This document shows positions 1-5,022 of a stretch of DNA of 6,929 nucleotides, in pieces. Location: positions 1 to 6,929 of the forward strand of contig SCRK01000057.1 in assembly GCA_004298075.1 (NCBI GenBank), read 5' to 3'. Numbering within the stretch: the stretch's first letter is position 1; the number at the start of each line of letters is the position of its first letter. The notes under the pieces were generated by a model, which did not search any database, was not told the origin of the DNA, and saw only the letters and a list, made by a program, of their open reading frames with translations. The DNA comes from a bacterium. GTDB lineage: Bacteria > Omnitrophota > Gorgyraeia > Gygaellales > Profunditerraquicolaceae. The position numbers and the translations under genes were made by a program.

Positions 1-563
1 ATAGTCGCTACCGCCTGATTTGAAGCCTGCATCAACGCTCCCGGCATAACCTTTTCCCCCTTCATGACTAACTCACCAAAAGCCTCAAAAGTTCCGCTTG
101 AGGTATCGCGGGAAACAACTACGATCTTCCCCGGACTGCCGCCTAACTGCGACCAGTCAGAGACCTTTCCGGTAAATATCTCCCTGACCTGCTTCTTGGA
201 AAGCTTGGATATCGGATTTGAGTTATTTACCACTACCGCTATCCCGTCCATTGCCACGATATGGGCAACCGGGTCCCTGCCGTTGGCTTCCGCCTGCTGG
301 ATTTCGGTATCTTTGATCGCCCGCGAGGCATCGGCGATGTCGCAGGTGCCGTCAATAAGGCCGGCAATACCCACGCTTGAGCCGCCTCCGCGTACCGCGA
401 TATCCGCCCCCGGATTTTTATCCATAAAAACCTCGGCAGTCTTCTGGGCGATAGGAAGCACGGTCGTAGATCCGGCAAGTACGATCTTCTCGGCGAAACA
501 ATTCCCGGCGCTAAGGGCTAAACCGATTACCCCTGCCAGCGTCAATATTACTGATCTTTTCAT
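1..563 (-). CDS. pstS: PstS, periplasmic phosphate-binding protein (3' end cut by window edge)
   Basis: Substrate-binding protein of the PstSCAB high-affinity phosphate ABC importer, acting in the periplasm. The frame starts at an ATG (563) preceded by a GGAGG site 8 nt upstream and runs off the left edge after 187 complete codons; family members are usually about 270-350 residues, so the C-terminal part is missing. Residues 1-24 form a Sec signal peptide (KR, hydrophobic core, CFA before EK). The mature part begins IVLAGSTTV, the usual PstS start. Ligand-binding features visible are GSTTV (31-35), GGGSSVG (59-65), IADASR with D78, and RDTSSGT (152-158), matching the RxxxSGT phosphate-binding signature; IFTGKVSDW (129-137) is also typical. 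It lies 31 nt downstream of the porin gene on the same strand with no terminator between, so it is probably co-transcribed. Phosphate-starvation control by PhoB from the promoter near 2445-2499 is inferred. Identification is very secure. Confidence 0.95.
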   Translation of the reverse strand, partial: MKRSVILTLAGVIGLALSAGNCFAEKIVLAGSTTVLPIAQKTAEVFMDKNPGADIAVRGGGSSVGIAGLIDGTCDIADASRAIKDTEIQQAEANGRDPVAHIVAMDGIAVVVNNSNPISKLSKKQVREIFTGKVSDWSQLGGSPGKIVVVSRDTSSGTFEAFGELVMKGEKVMPGALMQASNQAVAT

Positions 564-594
564 CTTAAGATCCTCCTTTTAGTGAGCGGGTAAC

Positions 595-1866
595 TTAAAA
601 CTTCATATTCCAGTCAACCTGGACCAGGGTCTCGGGAGCTTTTGCGCCGATTATGCTCCAGGAACGGTATACGTCAAACCCTATAAATGTATTCTTAGCT
701 AGACCAAATTGTAACTCTATTTCGTGGCTTCTCATGCCGGTTTTGCCGCCGTAACGGTCGGAATCAGGCAAAACATCTAGCACCGCGTCTCTTTCGAGCA
801 TGGCATATACGTATTTGACATTCCAATCGCCCCATTTATCGATCTTGCTGTTGCCTAACTTGAAGCCACAGGAGAAACCGGATGCTCCGCTTGAAACAGC
901 CAGGTTATTCACGTATTCGCCGTATAATTTCAAAGACTCAACATCCAATCCAAATGCCTTAAAAGGCTCCTTGATACTAAGCTCTAAGGCGGGATTGATC
1001 ATCCGGTAATCATCCGCATAAGATGATGTCCCGGCCGTAGTATTCCCGGTGTTGGTGGCGCTTGAATAACTGCTGCTTGTGTGGCCTTTAACGTTTTGAA
1101 AGGACTGCAAAGAAAACGCGCCGTTTAATGACAATCTGTCATTAAATTTATAGTTTACCCCTGGTTGGATAAGATAGGCCATAGGAGCGTCATTATCCGA
1201 AGAGGTATCCGTATCAACGATCAATGCCCCTGTATTAAGGTAAAGGTTTGTGTTAGGGCCTAAATTCTTATTGAATTGGAGCACCGCTCCTTCAGGAGTG
1301 ATATCCGTATCCCAGATCAAGTCCGTAGGCTCCCAAAGGGTATCGTTCAAGAGCATCTTTCCGCCTATAAGTTTTAACCAGGGCAATGGGCTGTACTTGG
1401 CATAAGCATAATCAAGCACAACAGTCTTTTTGCTATTATATCCACCGAAGGAAATATTCGTGGAGCGCGGGTCTCCTGAACCAGAAGCTATCCCTACTCC
1501 CGCAAAAAGCTTTTCGTTGATCTTGCCCTCTAAACCAAGGCGCAAACGCACCCGGCCGATATTCGTATCTTTTGAGGCATCACCAGTCGTCTTCTCAACC
1601 TTAGTCTGATACCTTAAGCGCATGTCACCCTTAAGTTTGATATTCTGCACCCAAGCCGGCAAAGAAGCGGATTTTCCTGTGGCAATCTCCTTCTTGACCT
1701 GCTCTTGAGTTTCAATCTTGATTTGCTGGGCTTCGGCACCGGTCAAAACCCCCTTATCCACCAACTTTTGCAGCAATAGATCCATCTCTCCTGCCTGTGC
1801 CGGCTTTAACCCGGCGGCCATAAAGACAGAACACAAAAACACCCCCGCGGCCAACAGCTTCTTCAT
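595..1866 (-). CDS. Outer-membrane beta-barrel porin (putative porin family)
   Basis: A 423-residue protein that probably forms a beta-barrel channel in the outer membrane. Residues 1-25 are a clear Sec signal peptide (MKKLLAAG, hydrophobic core, AQA cleavage site). A short helical segment follows (about 27-62, ending EEIATG-like as KKEIATGK), of the kind seen at the N terminus of uncharacterised porins. The rest is an alternating hydrophobic/polar pattern rich in Gly, Asn, Ser, Tyr and aromatic residues, such as GDMRLRYQTKV, NIGRVRLRLGLEG and VLDYAYAKYS. It ends VDWNMKF, with the terminal Phe expected of a BAM-recognised beta-signal. A Ser/Thr-rich stretch around residues 263-282 is probably an extracellular loop. 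The ATG has GGAGG 7 nt upstream. Its place between a receiver gene (45-nt gap) and pstS (31-nt gap) suggests a phosphate-limitation porin, functionally like OprP or PhoE, but substrate specificity is inferred from context only. Porin class is secure; exact family less so. Confidence 0.85.
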   Translation of the reverse strand: MKKLLAAGVFLCSVFMAAGLKPAQAGEMDLLLQKLVDKGVLTGAEAQQIKIETQEQVKKEIATGKSASLPAWVQNIKLKGDMRLRYQTKVEKTTGDASKDTNIGRVRLRLGLEGKINEKLFAGVGIASGSGDPRSTNISFGGYNSKKTVVLDYAYAKYSPLPWLKLIGGKMLLNDTLWEPTDLIWDTDITPEGAVLQFNKNLGPNTNLYLNTGALIVDTDTSSDNDAPMAYLIQPGVNYKFNDRLSLNGAFSLQSFQNVKGHTSSSYSSATNTGNTTAGTSSYADDYRMINPALELSIKEPFKAFGLDVESLKLYGEYVNNLAVSSGASGFSCGFKLGNSKIDKWGDWNVKYVYAMLERDAVLDVLPDSDRYGGKTGMRSHEIELQFGLAKNTFIGFDVYRSWSIIGAKAPETLVQVDWNMKF

Positions 1867-1897
1867 TTCACTCCCTCCTTTTTCTGTTTCTTTGATT

Positions 1898-1911
1898 ATT
1901 CACGCGTGAAT
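1898..1911. promoter_or_regulatory. 14-bp perfect palindrome between receiver gene and porin gene
   Basis: ATTCACGCGTGAAT is identical to its reverse complement. It directly abuts the stop codon of the receiver gene (1912-1914) and lies 31 nt upstream of the porin ATG. It could be an operator for a dimeric regulator or, in RNA, a 5-bp stem with a CGCG loop that separates expression of the two genes. It is not a rho-independent terminator, since no U-run follows. Function is unknown. Confidence 0.35.
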
Positions 1912-2316
1912 TTAGGCATTTTTTACCAGAAATTCCTTATCCAGGTTGGCGCTTATTTCTTTTACCGCGCTTAACAGGATCAGTAAAGAAAACGGCTTGG
2001 TCAAATAACAATCCGCGCCCAGTAAATGGGCATACAGTTTATCCTGCTGGCGGCATTTAGCGCTTACCACCACGATAAATGTCCTTGCCTGCTTGGGGTT
2101 CTCTTTGATCTCCCTGCATATATCAAATCCGTCTATGCCCGGAAGCATGATATCCAGGATCACGATATTAAAAACCTCCTCGGCCAGCCTTTTACGGGCA
2201 TCTGAACCGTCAAAAACCTGCTCTACAACAAACCCCTCCTTACGCAGGTTATAGGCAATGAGGTCGTTTATATCCTTGTCATCTTCAACGATGATCACTC
2301 TTTTTTCAGTAGTCAT
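1912..2316 (-). CDS. Stand-alone receiver-domain response regulator (CheY/Spo0F-like)
   Basis: A 134-residue protein made only of a phosphoacceptor receiver domain. Visible active-site residues are the acidic pair D12/D13 in VEDDKD, phosphoacceptor D55 in VILDIMLPG, the Ser switch residue S85 in VVVSAK, and K107 in YLTKPFS. No DNA-binding or enzymatic output domain follows; the stop comes about 10 residues after the last receiver helix. It resembles the receiver of the neighbouring PhoB, for example NLRKEGFVV versus NLKKEGFKV at the end of helix 1, so it may be a duplicated PhoB receiver or a partner of the same kinase. The ATG has a strong AGGAGGG site 5-6 nt upstream. It is the first certain gene after the putative Pho promoter and precedes the porin and pstS. 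A role as phosphate sink, phosphorelay intermediate or adaptor in the Pho response is inferred; the fold call is secure, the role is not. Confidence 0.9.
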   Translation of the reverse strand: MTTEKRVIIVEDDKDINDLIAYNLRKEGFVVEQVFDGSDARKRLAEEVFNIVILDIMLPGIDGFDICREIKENPKQARTFIVVVSAKCRQQDKLYAHLLGADCYLTKPFSLLILLSAVKEISANLDKEFLVKNA

Positions 2317-2330
2317 AACGCCCTCCTTGA

Positions 2331-2438
2331 TTATTCGTACTGCGCGTAAAACCTAGCCATCGCCTCGGATTCCTCGGCGATGACCTTGCGCAAGGCAGCG
2401 ATCATTAAACCTATTAATCTTGAAATCTTATTGATCAT
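2331..2438 (-). CDS. Possible 35-aa small protein, perhaps leaderless
   Basis: A short frame of 35 codons (ATG 2438-2436, TAA 2333-2331) ends 14 nt before the receiver gene. The peptide begins MINKISRLIGLMIAALRK, continues VIAEESEAMARFYAQYE, and looks like one amphipathic helix with a hydrophobic face in its first 20 residues and an acidic-aromatic tail. I recognise no family. There is no Shine-Dalgarno sequence, but the ATG begins 7 nt after the TATACT box, so a transcript from that promoter could start at or near the A of ATG and be leaderless. The GC at third codon positions looks like that of its neighbours. Against it, the length is small and the same DNA holds inverted repeats that could make it a structured leader instead. 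The frame stays open to a TTG at 2567, but that longer version would span the promoter and overlap phoR, so it is unlikely. Confidence 0.35.
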   Translation of the reverse strand: MINKISRLIGLMIAALRKVIAEESEAMARFYAQYE

Positions 2439-2444
2439 GGCTAG

Positions 2445-2450
2445 AGTATA
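2445..2450 (-). promoter_or_regulatory. Putative -10 box TATACT
   Basis: TATACT on the minus strand differs from TATAAT at one position. It lies 9 nt downstream of the last TTTAACC repeat, close to the spacing seen in activator-dependent Pho promoters, where the PhoB site replaces the -35 element. No good -35 hexamer is present. A start about 7 nt downstream would fall near 2438, serving the receiver, porin and pstS genes. Confidence 0.5.
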
Positions 2451-2459
2451 TAAGAGAGG

Positions 2460-2499
2460 GGTTAAATCCGCTTCAAGGCAAGGTAAAATGTAGGTAAAA
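2460..2499 (-). promoter_or_regulatory. Putative Pho box: direct repeats every 11 nt
   Basis: On the minus strand, TTTTACC occurs at 2499-2493 and 2488-2482, exactly 11 nt apart. TTTAACC occurs at 2466-2460, exactly 22 nt further on. The intermediate position (2477-2471, CTTGAAG) is degenerate. An 11-nt period is the hallmark of PhoB/PhoP tandem sites: CTGTCAT units with 4-nt spacers in E. coli and TT(A/C/T)ACA with 5-nt spacers in Bacillus. The units here match the Bacillus hexamer at 5 of 6 positions (TTTACC, TTTACC, TTAACC). The array lies just after phoR and upstream of the receiver-porin-pstS genes, as expected of a PhoB target. Binding is inferred. Confidence 0.55.
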
Positions 2500-2514
2500 T
2501 TGGAATTGTAGTGC

Positions 2515-3621
2515 TTATCGGGGGATGGTAAACCAGAATTTGGAGCCGAGGCCTTCGGTGCTCTCAACTCCTACAAAACCGGAGTGCAGTTCGATGATAT
2601 GCTTAACAATTGAAAGCCCAAGGCCAGTGCCTCCGAGCTCGCGCGAGCGCGCTTTATCCACACGGTAGAAACGTTCAAAAATCCGGGGGATATCCTTAGG
2701 GGGTATTCCTGAACCGGAATCTTCAATGATGATCTTTGTTTTATCCGGGAACTGCTCGGAATAAATACGCACAGAACCTTTTTCTTTGTTATATTTGACA
2801 GCGTTATTGATAAGATTTGTAAGGACCTGCTCGATCTTGCTCCTGTCGGCAATGACCTCAAGGGCATGCGGTAATTCAGTCTTTATCTCTACCCCCTTCT
2901 TCTTTGCCTGGGACCTAAATCCAAGTATGACTTCATCAACGAGGCTGGATAGCGCGAATTTATCTTTTTTAAGTATAATCTCCTTTGACTCAATATGCGA
3001 AAGGTCAAGCAGGTCATTGATCAGGGTATTCAACCTCTCCGCGTGGTTATTGATTATCTTAAGGAAGGTAACGCTGTTTTCCTTATCATCAAGCGCCCCC
3101 TCAAGCAAGGTCTCCACAAAACCTTTGATAGAGGTAAGCGGGGTTTTCAGCTCATGTGAAACATTAGCCACAAAATCCCGGCGCATGGTCTCCAGCCGCC
3201 TTATTTCAGTAATATCATGTATGACTAAAAGGCATCCGTTGACTGCTCCGGATTCGAAAATAGGCGAGGCATTCACCTGAAATACCCTTTGTACCGGCCA
3301 GACAAGGCTCAACTCCCGGGAAACAAACTTGCCCTTGTTTAAAACAAGGGCAATTACCTCGGCTATATCATTATTGGGGAATACCTCCAGGAATATCCTG
3401 GCAAGCGCATTCTCCCTGGTGGTGTTAAAGATCTTTTCGGCAGTAGGGTTAAGGGAAAGTACCCGCGTATCTTTATCTACCGCGATCACCCCTTCGACCA
3501 TGCTGTCCAAAATGGCATGAGCCCGGTTGTTCTCGTTTTCCAGAACGCTGATGCGTTCTTTAAGCAGTTCTAAAGCGGAGTTTAATTCGATATTTTTTTT
3601 CTTCAGGCCGGAATTAAACAA
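2515..3621 (-). CDS. phoR: PhoR-like sensor histidine kinase without membrane anchor
   Basis: A 368-residue kinase, predicted to phosphorylate the adjacent PhoB in response to phosphate status. Domains in order: an N-terminal coiled coil (about 6-35); a PAS domain (about 36-140, DSMVEGVIAVDKDTRVLSLNPTA to VIHDITE); HisKA with phosphoacceptor H156 in FVANVSHELKTPL; and HATPase_c with the N box around N269-N273, the G1 box DSGSGIP (301-307), the F box IFERFYR (314-320) and the G2 box GGTGLGL (330-336). No transmembrane or signal segment is present, unlike E. coli PhoR, so it should be cytoplasmic. The start is a TTG at 3621, chosen because an AGAGG site lies 7 nt upstream at the end of phoB and no ATG occurs in frame before Met41. 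It begins 2 nt after the phoB stop, implying translational coupling. Assignment as PhoR rests on domain order and on phoB and pstS as neighbours. Confidence 0.9.
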   Translation of the reverse strand: MFNSGLKKKNIELNSALELLKERISVLENENNRAHAILDSMVEGVIAVDKDTRVLSLNPTAEKIFNTTRENALARIFLEVFPNNDIAEVIALVLNKGKFVSRELSLVWPVQRVFQVNASPIFESGAVNGCLLVIHDITEIRRLETMRRDFVANVSHELKTPLTSIKGFVETLLEGALDDKENSVTFLKIINNHAERLNTLINDLLDLSHIESKEIILKKDKFALSSLVDEVILGFRSQAKKKGVEIKTELPHALEVIADRSKIEQVLTNLINNAVKYNKEKGSVRIYSEQFPDKTKIIIEDSGSGIPPKDIPRIFERFYRVDKARSRELGGTGLGLSIVKHIIELHSGFVGVESTEGLGSKFWFTIPR

Positions 3622-3623
3622 AT

Positions 3624-4316
3624 TTAGTCCTCTCCCTCAAAGCGATAGCCATAATTCTTCACCGTTATGACGCGCTTGGATTCGCTTTTGAGCTTCTTGC
3701 GCAGGGTGCGGATATGCACGTCAACCGTGCGCGTCTGGATCTCCATAGCATGGTCAAAACCCCAGATCGTATCCAACAGATAATCGCGCGACAAAACCCT
3801 TCCTTTAGCTTTAAGCAAAGTCCTTAGAAGTTCAAATTCTTTTGCCGTAAGTGTAACCGCCTTATCTTTAACGGTTACGGATATCCTGGCAAAATCTATC
3901 CTTAAATCCCCTGCCTGGAATATTTCCGGGAGTTTCTCCTTTTCAGCTGCCCTGCGCAATACCGCTTTTATGCGGGCGATCAGTTCGCGCGGGCTAAAGG
4001 GTTTGGTAATATAATCATCCGCCCCTAACTCAAGGCCTACCACTTTATCCGATTCCTGGCTTTTGGCAGTCAGCATAATTATTGGAATAGAAGCGGTTTT
4101 GGCCTCCTTCTTTAATGACTTGCATACTTCAAGACCGTCCATACCCGGGAGCATCAGGTCCAATAAAATAAGATCGGGATATTCGCGTACTGCCAGATCC
4201 AAAGCATCCTCCCCGTCCCGGGCAGCAATAACCTTAAAACCCTCCTTCTTAAGGTTATATTCCAGCATCTTGATAATGTCCTTCTCATCTTCTACAATTA
4301 AAATTTTCTCTCTCAT
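3624..4316 (-). CDS. phoB: PhoB-like response regulator (OmpR/PhoB family)
   Basis: A 230-residue transcription factor, the usual length for PhoB. The receiver (about 1-120) shows the acidic pocket E9/D10 in IVEDEKD, phosphoacceptor D53 in LLDLMLPGMDG, T83 in IMLTAK and K105 in YITKPFSPREL. A C-terminal winged helix (about 131-228) contains LTAKEFELLRTLLKAKGRVLSR, the recognition-helix region RTVDVHIRTLRKKL, and the wing ending VKNYGYRFE. These are characteristic of PhoB/PhoP regulators that bind 11-nt-spaced direct repeats. It starts 19 nt after the QueG-like gene with only a weak AGG upstream of the ATG, and is followed 2 nt later by phoR. No Pho box or strong promoter was found immediately upstream, so expression may come partly from the mnmG transcript. 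Its likely target is the repeat array at 2460-2499. Family certain; the symbol rests on its kinase, pstS and that array. Confidence 0.92.
   Translation of the reverse strand: MREKILIVEDEKDIIKMLEYNLKKEGFKVIAARDGEDALDLAVREYPDLILLDLMLPGMDGLEVCKSLKKEAKTASIPIIMLTAKSQESDKVVGLELGADDYITKPFSPRELIARIKAVLRRAAEKEKLPEIFQAGDLRIDFARISVTVKDKAVTLTAKEFELLRTLLKAKGRVLSRDYLLDTIWGFDHAMEIQTRTVDVHIRTLRKKLKSESKRVITVKNYGYRFEGED
3629..3633 (-). promoter_or_regulatory. Ribosome binding site that fixes the phoR TTG start
   Basis: AGAGG, part of a purine-rich GAGGGAGAGG run in the last codons of phoB, lies 7 nt upstream of TTG 3621-3619. It supports this non-ATG start, and its position inside phoB suggests coupled translation of kinase and regulator. 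Confidence 0.6.
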
Positions 4317-4335
4317 CTTAACCTAGGGACGGTTC

Positions 4336-5022
4336 TCAACTCAAAGCTGACCTATCCCTCCCCTTGCAAATGTTGACGCATACGCCGCAGATATACTGGT
4401 CAACCAGGCGCTGCTTCTGGAACTCCTTTAATTTCTCAAAACATTTAATATGGTCAAACTCTGCCGGGTCATGCTTAATCGCAGCCGCAGGGCATATCTT
4501 AACACATAAAGAACAGCTTCCGCAATCTTCTTTTAGCGGCTTATCGGTTTTAAGCGGCATATTGGTCAGCAGAGTAACCAGCCGAAACTGGCTTCCCAGC
4601 TGTTTAGTAACCAGAAGATTATTCCTGCCGATCCAGCCTAAACCTGCCAAAACCCCCAATTTCTTATGCGAGAGATGCGCGGTCTGTTTTTCCCAGTCCA
4701 CGATCTGTGAGGCGGGGATCGCTAAGGCAGAATAACCCTTTTTCTGGATAAAATTGCACAACTTTAAAGCTGCCTGATCCAGGAACATATTTACCGTGCG
4801 GTAATGGTGAAAATATAATTTGGTGGGCGACTCTTCTATCTCAGAGAGGGCGCAAGCGCTAAGCATAACCCCCAGGCAAACAGCATTGTCCAGGTTTTGT
4901 AAGGTTTTTGGGGCAAGCCGGAATTCATTTTTTATCCTGCTTATATCGGCGACACCGAAAAGATCGATGCCCTGGGCTTGGCTGGATTTCTTTAAGGCTG
5001 AATAATTATTATTTCTATCCAT
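4336..5022 (-). CDS. QueG-like double [4Fe-4S] cluster protein, short form
   Basis: A 228-residue protein related to the catalytic and ferredoxin part of epoxyqueuosine reductase QueG and to reductive-dehalogenase-like cobalamin/Fe-S proteins. Visible features are the N-terminal segment IDLFGVADISRI, the family motif LAGLGWIGRNNLLVT (125-139), a ferredoxin set CGSCSLCVKICP (C167, C170, C173, C177), and a second set C194 plus CGVCVNIC (C212, C215, C219). That gives eight cysteines, enough for two [4Fe-4S] clusters. Typical QueG is about 310-380 residues and carries C-terminal HEAT-like repeats for tRNA binding; these are absent here. The substrate is therefore uncertain: it could reduce epoxyqueuosine in tRNA, or be a paralogue acting on another substrate. 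The ATG overlaps the mnmG stop by 8 nt (ATGGATAG), indicating translational coupling. Both proteins could concern the tRNA wobble base. Fold confident, reaction not. Confidence 0.8.
   Translation of the reverse strand: MDRNNNYSALKKSSQAQGIDLFGVADISRIKNEFRLAPKTLQNLDNAVCLGVMLSACALSEIEESPTKLYFHHYRTVNMFLDQAALKLCNFIQKKGYSALAIPASQIVDWEKQTAHLSHKKLGVLAGLGWIGRNNLLVTKQLGSQFRLVTLLTNMPLKTDKPLKEDCGSCSLCVKICPAAAIKHDPAEFDHIKCFEKLKEFQKQRLVDQYICGVCVNICKGRDRSALS

Noticed and set aside
1..563. PstS as a lipoprotein because of Cys23 near the signal peptide end
   Set aside because: The residues before the cysteine (SAGN) do not fit a lipobox, which needs Gly, Ala or Ser at -1; the CFA/EK junction fits signal peptidase I better.
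64..582. 172-codon open frame on the plus strand
   Set aside because: It is antisense to pstS, whose minus-strand translation gives an unmistakable signal peptide and phosphate-binding motifs; the plus-strand product shows no recognisable domain.
1912..2316. Receiver gene as a truncated or frameshifted phoB copy
   Set aside because: It has its own strong ribosome binding site, an intact active site and a natural length for a stand-alone receiver, and no remnant of a winged-helix domain follows in the 45 nt before the porin gene.
1892..2336. Shared 10-mer GAATAATCAA upstream of both the receiver and the porin genes (2336-2327 and 1901-1892)
   Set aside because: In one case it includes the stop codon of the small ORF and in the other it overlaps the palindrome; spacing to the ribosome binding sites differs, so chance similarity of AT-rich leader sequence is more likely than a regulatory repeat.
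2331..2567. 78-codon version of the small minus-strand frame starting at TTG 2567
   Set aside because: It would overlap the last codons of phoR and read through the Pho-box repeats and -10 box, with a weak start and no ribosome binding site; only the inner ATG version is plausible.
2786..3280. 164-codon plus-strand frame opposite phoR
   Set aside because: The antisense strand encodes the conserved kinase core with the H, N and G boxes; the plus product is a low-complexity Ser/Leu-rich shadow.
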